Shown: positions 19,923 to 30,340, numbered from the stretch's first letter. The stretch is DNA of 64,000 bases from Methylobacterium cerastii (GCF_022179125.1 NZ_BPQG01000074.1:57288-121287), one strand, 5' to 3'. Program-made: numbers and translations. The notes: generated by a model from the letters alone, not told the origin.

Positions 19923-20816
19923 TCATGGCCTGGGCGAGCGTTCGGCGCCTGCGGACGACAGCAGCCTCTGTGCAAGCAGCACCGCGGTGGGGGCGTCGAC
20001 CGCCGAGGCGTCGGCGCCGACCCGGGCGACATGTTCGGGCTGCTCAAGGAAGACGGGTCCCCCGACCATGACGCTGATCGAAGGATTGAGCGACGCCCGT
20101 CGTACCGCCTGGATCGATGCGGCGAGCTGATCCAGGCGGCTCTCGCAGCTTAGCGTCAGACCTACCACGCCGAACGATTCCGAACCGACGAGATCGGCGA
20201 TCTCCTCGGGCGTAGAGGCGAGGCCGCTCGCCACGTGCCAGCCGGCCTTCCGCAGGAACTGCTCGACGATCGCCAAGCCGAAGGTGTGGAGCTCGCCGGG
20301 TGCTCCCATGAGCAGGATACGGCGCCCGCTGTCGTAGGGCGCCAGGCCTCCGTCCGAGCGGAACGTGGCCAGCAGGAACTGGAGTTGGGCGAGGCCGGCC
20401 GTGACCTCGATGAAGTCGCACAGGTCGTCGTCCCACATGCGTCCCAGCAGAGCCGCCGAAGGTGCGAGCAGGTCGAGGAACAGGTCGTCGACGCAGTAAC
20501 CCTTGGCCGTCAGGGCCGTGAACGCGCTCAGGAGGGCCGCGACGTCGTGCCCGAGGATCAGATCCGTGAAGCCCGCGACCGTTTCCGTATCTAGCTTCGG
20601 CAGCACGTCCGACCGGACCTGCCGCTCGCCGCGATCGAGCAGCATCAGCCGGGGGATGATGTCCGTCTGGACGATGCGGCCGAGCGCGAGGGTTCGCTGC
20701 CGGGCCTGGTCGACGGATCTTCGCCGCGCATAATCCTCGCGGACATACGCGGCTTCCGCGATCCCCTCCGTGATCAGACCGGCCCACTCACGGTGGGGTG
20801 ATCCCTGATCCAGCAT
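19923..20816 (-). CDS. Cobalamin-binding/SCHIC-type regulator (PpaA/AppA-like)
   Basis: A 297-residue protein with an N-terminal helical part (1-155) and a C-terminal B12-binding-like domain (165-290). In the helical part, LGRMWDDDLCDFIEVTAGLAQLQ (124-146) is typical of the region before the B12 fold in PpaA/AerR and the AppA SCHIC domain. The domain itself has GAPGELHTFG, with His177 as the likely lower ligand of cobalamin or a heme ligand, and VGGP (251-254). PpaA, AerR and AppA act as light- or redox-dependent antirepressors of photosynthesis genes via CrtJ/PpsR. Its place beside two BLUF genes suggests a split AppA-like system. No DNA-binding domain is seen. Confidence 0.85.
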   Translation of the reverse strand: MLDQGSPHREWAGLITEGIAEAAYVREDYARRRSVDQARQRTLALGRIVQTDIIPRLMLLDRGERQVRSDVLPKLDTETVAGFTDLILGHDVAALLSAFTALTAKGYCVDDLFLDLLAPSAALLGRMWDDDLCDFIEVTAGLAQLQFLLATFRSDGGLAPYDSGRRILLMGAPGELHTFGLAIVEQFLRKAGWHVASGLASTPEEIADLVGSESFGVVGLTLSCESRLDQLAASIQAVRRASLNPSISVMVGGPVFLEQPEHVARVGADASAVDAPTAVLLAQRLLSSAGAERSPRP

Positions 20817-20821
20817 TGCCT

Positions 20822-20842
20822 CAACCCCATGGTCCGGGGTTG
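20822..20842 (-). promoter_or_regulatory. Hairpin directly upstream of the cobalamin-domain gene
   Basis: CAACCCC (20822-20828) and GGGGTTG (20836-20842) pair perfectly around a 7-base loop. On the minus strand the 3' arm GGGGTTG ends 5 bases before the ATG and overlaps the only possible ribosome site (GGGG/GAGG). It could hide the ribosome site; this is inference. Confidence 0.4.
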
Positions 20843-20968
20843 GCGTCCCCGTTTGTCGTCGACCGTCGTCCGGCGAGTACGGGGTGCAACAGAGACGCAA
20901 ATGCGCACGTTGTAAAGACGGCGACGGTCCCGGCGCTTGCCGCCGATGGCGGTGGTTTCGGCGGGCTG

Positions 20969-20995
20969 AAAAGCCTCCGCTCGCCGAGGCGGAGG
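20969..20995 (-). terminator. Probable terminator after the MsbA-like exporter gene
   Basis: On the minus strand CCTCCGC and GCGGAGG form a stem followed by CTTTTC. It lies about 120 bases past the exporter stop and before the cobalamin-domain gene, which separates their transcripts. Confidence 0.6.
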
Positions 20996-21113
20996 TCCTC
21001 GAACGTTCCCCTGCCGCCGGCCGTGGCCCGAAGCGGACCGACCGCTCCCGACCCGGCTCGGAGGCGTCTCGCGGGTGCCCGCCGTCGGATCTTCACGGCC
21101 GGGGCGGGTCGGC

Positions 21114-22886
21114 TCACGGCACGGTCGCCGGCTCCGCGGGATCGTCGGACAGCTGCATCCGGTGCAGGCGGGCGTAGGCGCCGCCTTGCGCGATCAGCGC
21201 CTCGTGCCGCCCGGTCTCGACGACGCGGCCGGCCTCCATCACCACGATCAGGTCGGCCTCGCGCACGGTCGAGAGCCGGTGGGCGATCACCAGCGTGGTG
21301 CGGCCCTTCATCAGCCGGGTCAGGGCGTCCTGCACCAGGCGCTCGGATTCGGAATCCAGCGCCGAGGTCGCCTCGTCGAGGAGCAGGATCGGCGCGTCCT
21401 TGAGGAAGGCGCGGGCGAGCGAGATGCGCTGGCGCTCGCCGCCCGAGAGCCGGCCGCCGGCCGGGCCGACGCGGAAGTCGTAGCCCTCGGGCAGGCGCGA
21501 GACGAAGCCGTGGGCGGCGGCGGCCTCGGCGGCGGCCATGATCTCGGGCATCGTCGCGCCGGGCCGGCCGAAGCCGATGTTGGCCGCGATGGTGTCGTCG
21601 AACAGCACCACCTCCTGCGAGACCACCGCGACGGCGGCGCGCAGCGACGAAAGCGTCACCCCGCGCACGTCCTGCCCGTCGATGGCGACGGTGCCACCGG
21701 TGGCGTCGTAGAGCCGCGGCACGAGGTTCAGGAGCGAGGACTTGCCCGAGCCCGAGCGGCCGACCAGCGCCGTGGTCGAGCCCGCCGGCACGACGAGGTC
21801 GATGCCCTCCAGCGCCGGCGCGTCCGCCCGATAGCGGAAATGCAGGTTCCGGTAGGCGATCTCGCCGGGGCCGGGCTTCAGCGCCTTGGCGCCCGACGCC
21901 TCGCGGATCGTCGGGGCCTCGTCCATCAGGGCGAAGTAGCGGGTGAGGGCGGCAGCCGCCTCCTGCAGGATCGCGTTGAGGGTGCCGAGCGCGCGGGCCG
22001 GCTGGGCGGCGAGCAGCAGGGCGGCGACGTAGCCGGTGAAGTCGCCGACCGTGCGCTCGCCCGCCATCACCCGCTGGCCGACCAGCATCAGCACCGCCGC
22101 CACGGCGAAGCCGCCGCCGACCTCGAGCAGCGGGTCGAGGCGGCCGCGGGCGTTGGCGGCCTTCATCTTGAGGCGGCGGACCGAATCGAGCGCGTCCGCC
22201 GCGCGGCCCTTGAGGTAGCCCTCCATCGCGTAGGTCTTTGCGATCCGCACGCCCTGCAGGCTCTCGGAGATCAGGCTCGCGGTGGCGCCCATCTGCTCCT
22301 GGGTGGTGGTGGAGACGCGCCTGAGCTTCTTGCCGATCTTCCCGATCGGCCCGGCGACGAACGGCACGGTGACGGCGGCAACCCCCGTCAGCACCGGGTC
22401 CATCCAGATCAGCGCGGCGACGAGGCCGACGAGCATCGCGACGTCGCGCAGCAGCACCGTCGAGATGCGGGTCAGCGCCTCCTTGATGAAGGCGAAGTCG
22501 GTGGTGAAGCGCTGGGTGAAGGCGGCCGGGCTCTCGCGGCCGAGCTGCGCCAGGTCGGCGTCGATCAGGTGGCCGTAGAGCGCCGCCTGCATGTCCGCCT
22601 CGACCCGCGTGACGACGCGGTTGGTCAGCACCGTCTGCCCGAACAGCGCAAAACCCCGCACCGAGGTGACGACGATGACGATCAGCGGGCCGTAGGCGAG
22701 AGCGCCGGAATCCTTCCGGTCGAACGCGTCGAACGCACCCTTGATCAGCGCCGGGTACAGGCCGGTGGACGCGCCGACGAGCGCGATCAGCACCAGCACG
22801 ACGGCCAGCGTGCCCCGGTGCGGCGACAGCCATTCGCGCCAGAGCCGGCGGAGCAGGGGGATCGTGTCGCCCTTCAGGCGCGCCAT
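21114..22886 (-). CDS. MsbA-like ABC exporter, fused permease and ATPase
   Basis: A 590-residue half-transporter that should dimerise. Six membrane helices fill residues 20-310, and the ATPase domain follows with Walker A GRSGSGKSS, signature LSGGERQR, Walker B ILLLDEATSALD and switch His in IAHRLSTV. The sequence is closest to the MsbA/lipid A and multidrug exporter group (ISESLQGVRIAKTYAMEGY in the coupling region). Substrate could be lipid A, another lipid or drugs. It is transcribed alone and diverges from the zinc receptor gene, with 263 bases between the two starts. Confidence 0.9.
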   Translation of the reverse strand: MARLKGDTIPLLRRLWREWLSPHRGTLAVVLVLIALVGASTGLYPALIKGAFDAFDRKDSGALAYGPLIVIVVTSVRGFALFGQTVLTNRVVTRVEADMQAALYGHLIDADLAQLGRESPAAFTQRFTTDFAFIKEALTRISTVLLRDVAMLVGLVAALIWMDPVLTGVAAVTVPFVAGPIGKIGKKLRRVSTTTQEQMGATASLISESLQGVRIAKTYAMEGYLKGRAADALDSVRRLKMKAANARGRLDPLLEVGGGFAVAAVLMLVGQRVMAGERTVGDFTGYVAALLLAAQPARALGTLNAILQEAAAALTRYFALMDEAPTIREASGAKALKPGPGEIAYRNLHFRYRADAPALEGIDLVVPAGSTTALVGRSGSGKSSLLNLVPRLYDATGGTVAIDGQDVRGVTLSSLRAAVAVVSQEVVLFDDTIAANIGFGRPGATMPEIMAAAEAAAAHGFVSRLPEGYDFRVGPAGGRLSGGERQRISLARAFLKDAPILLLDEATSALDSESERLVQDALTRLMKGRTTLVIAHRLSTVREADLIVVMEAGRVVETGRHEALIAQGGAYARLHRMQLSDDPAEPATVP

Positions 22887-23092
22887 CGCGGGTTCCGCAA
22901 TCGTCCCGGCGAAGGGCGCCGGCCCACCGTCGCCCGAGGCGGCGGTGGCGCGGGTGTGCCGCCCTCGGCCCCGCGGATCAAGCGCCGCCTGGCCTCGGCG
23001 GGCGTCGCGGGGGCCGGCTCGTCGGTCGTGCCGCCTCCGTTAGGGCCTGACGGCGCCCGTGTTTCGGTGGTCCGCCCCGCCCGGCGGCTTGG

Positions 23093-23116
23093 CGATGTAA
23101 CAGTATGACACTATCA
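23093..23116. promoter_or_regulatory. AT-rich imperfect dyad before the zinc-receptor gene
   Basis: TGTAACAGTATGACACTATCA (23096-23116) is an AT-rich, imperfectly symmetric stretch in otherwise GC-rich DNA, 35-55 bases before the start codon. Its position fits a metal-responsive operator such as a Zur box, but the symmetry is weak (6 of 9 pairs) and the link is inferred. Confidence 0.35.
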
Positions 23117-23149
23117 GCAGGCACGACCGGCTTGAGGAGCGTGACCACG

Positions 23150-24094
23150 ATGAGGACCTGGATTGCAGCCTGGCGAAGCTTCGCGCGTATGTCGGCCTTG
23201 GCGCTGAGCTTGGCCGGCGGCGCGCTCCCGGCCTCCGCGGCGGAGCGCCTGCGGGCGGTGGCGACCTTTTCGATCCTCGGCGACCTCGTGCGGCAGGTCG
23301 GCGGCGACGCGGTCGCGGTGACGACGCTGGTCGGACCCGATGCCGACGCCCACGGCTACAGCCCGGCGCCGGGCGATTCGCGGACGCTGGCCGCCGCCGG
23401 CATCGTCTTCGTCAACGGCCTCGGCTTCGAAGGCTGGATCGACCGGCTGATCCGCGCCTCGGGCTCGAAGGCCCCCGTGGTCGTCGCCTCGGCCGGCGTC
23501 GCCACGATCCCCGGCCGCCACGACCATCGCCACGGCGAGGGCGGCCGCGACGCGGCGGGTGCGGACGCCGACCCGCATGCCTGGCAGAGCGTTCCCAACG
23601 CGAAGGTCTACGTCGCCAACATCCGCGACGGGCTGGCGAAGGCCGATCCCGGCCACGCCGCCGACTACGCCCGCAACGCCGAGGCCTACCTCGCCAGGCT
23701 CGACGCGCTCGACGCCGAGATCCGCGCCGCGCTCGCCCGGATTCCCGCCGACCACCGCAAGGTCATCACCACGCACGACGCCTTCGGCTACTTCAGCGCC
23801 GCCTACGGCCTGACCTTCCTGGCGCCGCAAGGGGTCTCCACCGACAGCGAGGCGAGCCCGCAGGACGTCGCCCGGATCATCCGCCAGGTCCGGCAGGACA
23901 AGGTCCCGGCGGTGTTCATCGAGACCATCGCCGACCCGCGCCTGATGCAGCAGGTCGCCCGCGAAAGCGGCGCGCGGATCGGCGACAAGGTCTATTCCGA
24001 CGCGCTCTCCGGGCCGGGCGGCCCCGCCTCGACCTATCTCGACATGATGCGGAGCAACCTGCGCGCGTTCAGCGCCGCGCTTTCGCCTTCGTAA
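23150..24094 (+). CDS. Zinc/manganese ABC transporter substrate-binding protein (ZnuA-like)
   Basis: A 314-residue periplasmic receptor of the cluster A-I metal-binding family. A signal peptide spans 1-30 (cut near PASAAE). Metal ligands are His68 (DAHGYSP), His143 (DPHAWQ), the His in TTHDAFGYF, and a terminal acidic residue in ETIADPR. A His-rich flexible loop, RHDHRHGEGG (123-132), as in zinc receptors, favours zinc over manganese. No permease or ATPase gene is beside it, so it must pair with subunits encoded elsewhere. ATG 23150 is used with GAGGAGC upstream; an earlier GTG is too close to that site. Confidence 0.88.
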   Translation: MRTWIAAWRSFARMSALALSLAGGALPASAAERLRAVATFSILGDLVRQVGGDAVAVTTLVGPDADAHGYSPAPGDSRTLAAAGIVFVNGLGFEGWIDRLIRASGSKAPVVVASAGVATIPGRHDHRHGEGGRDAAGADADPHAWQSVPNAKVYVANIRDGLAKADPGHAADYARNAEAYLARLDALDAEIRAALARIPADHRKVITTHDAFGYFSAAYGLTFLAPQGVSTDSEASPQDVARIIRQVRQDKVPAVFIETIADPRLMQQVARESGARIGDKVYSDALSGPGGPASTYLDMMRSNLRAFSAALSPS

Positions 24095-24097
24095 CCC

Positions 24098-24325
24098 TCA
24101 GAGCAGGCCGAGCTGCCCGCCGCCATCGCCGGCGCTGCGGCGCTTGGGCCCGTTCCCGACCAACACGCCGGCGCCCGACACCATCGCCTTGAACGCGGCG
24201 ACGTCGGCATAGGCCTGGACCTGGGTCCGGAAGCGCACGGGCGAGCACACGACGGGCCCGTTGCGGTCGTCGACCAGCGTCCAGAGCCACAGGCCGGTCG
24301 CATCCTCGGTGATATCGAACTGCAT
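24098..24325 (-). CDS. Small protein with YegP/DUF1508-like pattern
   Basis: A 75-residue protein beginning MQFDITEDATGLWLWTLVDD. The pattern F-x-I-x-x-x-x-x-G-x-W-x-W-x-L, then SPVRFRTQVQAYADVAAF, resembles one repeat of the DUF1508/YegP family, small proteins of unknown role. A Gly-rich basic tail (KRRSAGDGGGQLGLL) follows. It is convergent with the zinc-receptor gene, only 3 bases apart. A GGGGGG run about 9 bases upstream could be the ribosome site. Family membership is a weak inference. Confidence 0.6.
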   Translation of the reverse strand: MQFDITEDATGLWLWTLVDDRNGPVVCSPVRFRTQVQAYADVAAFKAMVSGAGVLVGNGPKRRSAGDGGGQLGLL

Positions 24326-24519
24326 CGACGCCGCCCCCCGGCAGGTGCTGGATGCCATCCTGGATACGCGAGAAAAAAGCTCGACGGGTAAACGGCTTAG
24401 GCCATTCAAGGCTTTGCCGGCAACGAACTGGCGAATCGGCCTGGTTGTCCCCGCTTTCCTCGGTTTTCACACGGAGAGCGGCCGGCGCCGGCGATGAGCA
24501 GCTTCGTCCTGCGGCCCGT

Positions 24520-24618
24520 CTAGTCGTGCGCGCGCCGCGTCAGCCAGAACGCCCAGAGGCCGAGCATGAGGCCACAGATCGGGAAGGCGAACATCAAGAG
24601 AACGTGCGGATCGCTCAT
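24520..24618 (-). CDS. Tiny single-span membrane protein (32 residues)
   Basis: A 32-residue frame, MSDPHVLLMFAFPICGLMLG followed by LWAFWLTRRAHD, with one hydrophobic helix and a positively charged C-terminal end, so the C-terminus should stay in the cytoplasm. Its ATG overlaps the stop of the upstream gene (ATGA at 24615-24618), which implies translational coupling. The size and shape match small regulatory or toxin-like membrane peptides, but nothing specific identifies it. It is too short for automatic gene callers. Confidence 0.6.
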   Translation of the reverse strand: MSDPHVLLMFAFPICGLMLGLWAFWLTRRAHD

Positions 24619-24878
24619 CGGAGGGTCCTGAGAATCCTGCGTCCCAGCCAATTTAGGGCCGCACTCGTCGTCGCGCAAAGGAGGAGGTTGGCGCCCAGGA
24701 GCGCGGCTCCGAAGTCGATGCCGGCGAGTCGCCCCGAGAAGACGGGCGCGAGGCCGCCGACGGCCAGAATCGCGATGGCGACGCCGTTCACGTAGGTCGC
24801 GGTCAGCTTGGCGCTCTCGTTGGCGACGAGCTTGGCCCGATCGCCCGCATCTCGCGGAGCCTCGGATTCAGTGGCCAT
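24615..24878 (-). CDS. Small two-helix membrane protein
   Basis: An 87-residue protein with a charged N-terminal part (MATESEAPRDAGDRAKLVAN) and two hydrophobic helices (about 32-48 and 54-75), ending in a basic tail WLGRRILRTLR. It overlaps the 32-residue membrane peptide gene by 4 bases (ATGA) and is the first gene of this pair. Function is unknown; the family may recur in related genomes. Composition is like the surroundings, so there is no sign of recent transfer. Confidence 0.65.
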   Translation of the reverse strand: MATESEAPRDAGDRAKLVANESAKLTATYVNGVAIAILAVGGLAPVFSGRLAGIDFGAALLGANLLLCATTSAALNWLGRRILRTLR

Positions 24879-25046
24879 CAGGCGGCATGGCGGGCAACCC
24901 GGCAGGGAGAAACGGTCCGCCGACGCCGCGGCGCCGGTCATGTCGACCCATGACAGATCGTAAACCGATGGTTAAGACGCCCGCTCTAGCTTGATCGTGA
25001 GAGTGACCGGCGCCGATCTCCGCGCGCCGGCCTTCGGGGGACCGAC

Positions 25047-26792
25047 GTGCGTTGGGGGGCTGATCGCTGGCGCTTGTATCGGCTGGTCGGGCGCGAGGTC
25101 GCGCGGACCGCGCGCGCCGCCTCGGCGCGTCTCTCCGCGCCGCCGGACATCCTCGCCCGCGTCCGCGTCACCGGCCTGGTCATCGCGCCGCACGACCTGC
25201 GCACCTCCGACGCCACCTTCGCCGACGACATCTATGCCGGGCTGTTCGTCTTCGCCGGGCGCTCGCTGGCGGTGAGCGGCGGCTCGCCGTTCGACTACAC
25301 CCCGCCCTCGCCGGAATGGGCCGACGTGCTCTACGGCTTCGGCTGGCTCAGGCACCTGCGCGCCGCCGACACCGCGCTCGCCCGCTCCAACGCCCGCGCC
25401 TTCGTGGCCGACTTCATCGCCGGGCGCGGCGACGCCGCCCTGGCGCGCCAGACGCCGGTGGCCGCGCGCCGGCTGATCTCGTTCCTCAGCCAGTCGCCGC
25501 TGGTGCTGGAAGGGGCCGACCACGCCTTCTACCAGGCCTTCCTGAAGGCGCTGGCCCGGGGCGCGCAGCAGCTCGAGCGCGACCTGCGCCGCGGGGTGCC
25601 GCCGCAATGGCGGCTGAACGCGGCGGTCGCCTTGTGCTTCGCGGGCCTGTGCTGCGAAGGCATCCAGCCGATCCTGCGGCGGGCCACCCGCGTGCTCTCG
25701 CGCGAGCTCGACCGCCAGATCATGGCCGACGGCGGCCACCGCTCGCGCGACCCGCGCTTCGCGATGGAACTGCTCCTCGACCTGCTGCCCCTGCGCCAGA
25801 GCTATCTCAGCCGCAGCGTCGAGCCGCCGGCGGCTTTGCTCGGCGCCATCGACCGGATGCTGCCGCTGCTGCGCCTGCTCCGGCACGCCGACGCCTCGCT
25901 CAGCCACTTCAACGGCATGGGCGCGACGGCCGCCGACCACCTCGCGACGCTGCTGATCTACGACGGCGCCCTGGCGCAGCCGATGATGCACGCGCCGAAC
26001 TCCGGCTACGAGCGCCTGGAAGGCGGCCGCATCGTCATCGTGGCCGATGTCGGCGCGCCGCCGCCGCTGCCGTACTCGCTCAACGCCGGGGCCGGCTGCC
26101 TCTCCTTCGAGATGTCGAGCGGGCCGCAGCGGATCGTGATCAATTGCGGCCTGCCCGCGAGCGGCCCGGAGCTGCGCCGGCTCGCCCGCACCACCGCCGC
26201 TCACTCGACCGCCTGCGTCGCCGACGCGTCGTCCTGCCGCTTCCTCGGGTCGGGCGGGTGGTGGGGCGAGCGCGTCGCCGCGCGCTGGCTCGAGCGGCGG
26301 GTCGGCCCCGTGGTCCTGCGCGGCCCCGCGGCGGTGAAGGCCGAGCGCAGCGACGAGGGCCCCGCCACCGTGCTGGCCGCCCGGCACGACGGCTACGCCC
26401 GCGACCACGGCATCGTCCACGAGCGGCGCTGGCAGCTCGACGGCGCGGAGGGCCGCCTGGACGGGCAGGACGCGTTCCTGCGCCCGGCGACGAAGGCGGG
26501 CCGCGTCCGGACGCAGGACGTGGCGATCCGATTCCACCTCCACCCGGCGATCGCCGTGCGGTCTTTGGAGGACGGGCTCGAATTGTCCTCGCCGCTGGGC
26601 GAGGTCTGGCGGTTCCACGCCACCGGCGCCGAGATCCGGCTGGAGGAGAGCGTCTACTTCGCCGGCCTCACCGGCGCGCGCCGCACCGACCAGATCGTGC
26701 TGCACCTGCCGGTCCACGACGACGTGCGCGTCGACTGGACGTTCGAGCGCCTCGCCTCCGCCCCGGGACACGCGCCGACTGCCGCGGCCTGA
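25047..26792 (+). CDS. Heparinase II/III-like protein
   Basis: A 581-residue protein of the heparinase II/III family. The N-terminal two thirds are helical, alpha/alpha-toroid type, with [16 protein letters not shown] in its middle. The C-terminal third is the beta-sandwich heparinase domain, with the segments [38 protein letters not shown] and [14 protein letters not shown]. Family members cleave acidic polysaccharides such as alginate or heparin. No signal peptide is obvious, and here it lies directly before purH (73 bases), as in other Rhizobiales, where its real substrate is not known. GTG 25047 with a GGGGGA site is the chosen start. Confidence 0.85.
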   Translation: MRWGADRWRLYRLVGREVARTARAASARLSAPPDILARVRVTGLVIAPHDLRTSDATFADDIYAGLFVFAGRSLAVSGGSPFDYTPPSPEWADVLYGFGWLRHLRAADTALARSNARAFVADFIAGRGDAALARQTPVAARRLISFLSQSPLVLEGADHAFYQAFLKALARGAQQLERDLRRGVPPQWRLNAAVALCFAGLCCEGIQPILRRATRVLSRELDRQIMADGGHRSRDPRFAMELLLDLLPLRQSYLSRSVEPPAALLGAIDRMLPLLRLLRHADASLSHFNGMGATAADHLATLLIYDGALAQPMMHAPNSGYERLEGGRIVIVADVGAPPPLPYSLNAGAGCLSFEMSSGPQRIVINCGLPASGPELRRLARTTAAHSTACVADASSCRFLGSGGWWGERVAARWLERRVGPVVLRGPAAVKAERSDEGPATVLAARHDGYARDHGIVHERRWQLDGAEGRLDGQDAFLRPATKAGRVRTQDVAIRFHLHPAIAVRSLEDGLELSSPLGEVWRFHATGAEIRLEESVYFAGLTGARRTDQIVLHLPVHDDVRVDWTFERLASAPGHAPTAAA

Positions 26793-26865
26793 GCGGACTT
26801 CTGGCCCGACTGCGGCCATTCGTGCTACCGCGCCGCCAACGGCCCTCGAAACGACAAGACCCACG

Positions 26866-28464
<1,599 letters not shown>

Positions 28465-28542
28465 TCCGCCGTGCGGGCTTGCCTGAGCGACGCCCAAATC
28501 CGCCATCCTGGGGGATCGACCAAATTTGGCATGAGAAACGAG

Positions 28543-28573
28543 AAAGGCCCCGCCGGACAGGCGTGGCCTTTTT
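28543..28573 (+). terminator. Rho-independent terminator of purH
   Basis: AAAGGCCCCGCC (28543-28554) pairs with GGCGTGGCCTTT (28560-28571), one mismatch, followed by a T run to 28573. It lies 79 bases past the purH stop. Confidence 0.85.
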
Positions 28574-28633
28574 GCGTGACGCGACGACGATCATGCCCCG
28601 GCGCAGCGCCGGATCAGGACTGTTCGCCGAGGA

Positions 28634-30340
28634 TCAGCGGGGTGGTGCGGGCGCGTCCGCGTCGGCGTAGAGGTCGCGATCCTTGGTCTCCGGCACCAGG
28701 AACACGCCGACGATCACGGTCGCGACCGCGATGACGATCGGGTACCAGAGGCCGTAATAGATGTCCCCGGTCTGGGCGACCATGGCGAAGGCGGTGGCCG
28801 GGAGCAGGCCGCCGAACCAGCCGTTGCCGATGTGGTAGGGCAGCGACATCGAGGTGTAGCGGATGCGGGTCGGGAACAGCTCCACCAGCATCGCCGCGAT
28901 CGGCCCGTAGACCATCGTCACGAACAGGACGAGGACGAAGAGCAGCCCGATCACGCTCGCCACCTGCGGCCGGAAGACGTCGAACGGGCTCTTCATCTTG
29001 ACGATGCCGGCGTCGTCCGCCTTCGGGTAGCCCGCGGCCTGGAGCGCCGCGGTGGCGGCCTTGCCGAAGTCCGCCGCCGGGCTTCCGGCCGGGAACGGCA
29101 CGGCGGTGTCGTCGATCTTGACCACGGTCGGCTGGCCGGCGGGCCCGGCCTCGGTGGCGTACTTCACCGACGACTTCGCAAGGAAGTCGCGGGCGAGGTC
29201 GCAGGGCGCCGAGAACGTGCGGGTGCCGACCGGGTTGAACAGGTTGCCGCATTCCTTCGGGTCGGCCACCACCGTCACCTTCACCTGGTCGATCGCCCGC
29301 TCCAGGGCGGGGTTGGCCACCGCGGTCAGCCCATGGAACAGCGGGAAGAAGCTCGCCGCCGCGATGGCGCAGCCGGCCAGGATGATCGGCTTGCGGCCGA
29401 TCCTGTCCGAGAGGCCGCCGAAGAACACGAAGAAGCCGGTGCCGAGCAGGAGCGACCAGGCGATCAGCAGGTTCGCGGTGTAGCCGTCGACCTTCAGGAT
29501 CGATTGCAGGAAGAACAGCGCGTAGAACTGGCCGGTGTACCAAACGACACCCTGGCCGGCGACGAGGCCGAACAGGGCGATGAGCGCGATCTTCGCGTTC
29601 TTCCACCGGCCGAAAGCCTCCGTCAGCGGCGCCTTCGAGGTCGTGCCTTCGTCCTTCATCTTCTTGAAGGCAGGCGATTCGGCGAGTTGCAGGCGGATCC
29701 AGACCGAGACGCCGAGCAGCAGCACCGAGACCAGGAACGGGATGCGCCAGCCCCAGACCTTGAACGCCTCCTCGCCGGTGAACGAGCGTGTCGCCAGGAT
29801 CACCAGCAGCGACAGGAACAGGCCCAGCGTCGCGGTGGTCTGGATCCAGCTGGTGTAGAAGCCGCGTCGTCCGTTCGGGGCGTGCTCGGCGACGTAGGTC
29901 GCCGCACCGCCGTACTCGCCGCCGAGCGCGAGGCCCTGCGCCAGGCGCAACACGATCAGGATGATCGGCGCCGCGATGCCGATCGTCTCGGCGTTGGGCA
30001 GGATGCCGACGACGAAGGTCGACAGGCCCATGATCAGGATGGTGACCAGGAAGGTGTACTTGCGCCCGACGAGGTCGCCGACGCGGCCGAACACCAGGGC
30101 GCCGAACGGGCGGACGATGAAGCCGGCGGCGAAGGCCAGCAACGCGAAGATGTCCCGCGTGGCCGGCGGGTAGGCGGAGAAGAACTGCGCCCCGATGATC
30201 GTCGCGAGCGCGCCGTAGAGGTAGAAGTCGTACCACTCGAACACCGTGCCGAGCGACGACGCGAAGATCACGCGCTTGTCGGCGGCTGTCATCGGGCGGG
30301 CGGCGTCTCCCGGCCGCGGGATCGTGGTTGCAGCGGCCAT
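28634..30340 (-). CDS. MHS-family MFS transporter with a large extracytoplasmic insertion
   Basis: A 568-residue proton symporter of the metabolite:H+ symporter group (ShiA/ProP/KgtP-like). The signature GRVGDLVGRKYTF follows helix 2, and the RLAQGLALGGEYGGAATYVAEHAP region and DRIGRKP repeat are typical. Substrates of the group are small organic acids, osmolytes or shikimate. Between about residues 340 and 458 (helices 9 and 10) is an insertion of some 120 residues with two Cys (364 and 380), which should face the periplasm. ATG 30340 follows a GGAGGA site. It is transcribed alone. Confidence 0.88.
   Translation of the reverse strand: MAAATTIPRPGDAARPMTAADKRVIFASSLGTVFEWYDFYLYGALATIIGAQFFSAYPPATRDIFALLAFAAGFIVRPFGALVFGRVGDLVGRKYTFLVTILIMGLSTFVVGILPNAETIGIAAPIILIVLRLAQGLALGGEYGGAATYVAEHAPNGRRGFYTSWIQTTATLGLFLSLLVILATRSFTGEEAFKVWGWRIPFLVSVLLLGVSVWIRLQLAESPAFKKMKDEGTTSKAPLTEAFGRWKNAKIALIALFGLVAGQGVVWYTGQFYALFFLQSILKVDGYTANLLIAWSLLLGTGFFVFFGGLSDRIGRKPIILAGCAIAAASFFPLFHGLTAVANPALERAIDQVKVTVVADPKECGNLFNPVGTRTFSAPCDLARDFLAKSSVKYATEAGPAGQPTVVKIDDTAVPFPAGSPAADFGKAATAALQAAGYPKADDAGIVKMKSPFDVFRPQVASVIGLLFVLVLFVTMVYGPIAAMLVELFPTRIRYTSMSLPYHIGNGWFGGLLPATAFAMVAQTGDIYYGLWYPIVIAVATVIVGVFLVPETKDRDLYADADAPAPPR

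Noticed and set aside
20822-21113. A cobalamin riboswitch before the B12-type protein gene.
   Set aside because: The conserved B12-box core and the long folded leader expected of that riboswitch are absent; only a short hairpin is present.
28520-28529. CCAAATTTGG palindrome after purH as an operator.
   Set aside because: It lies downstream of purH and before a terminator, far from any start codon on its strand; a 10-bp palindrome can occur by chance.
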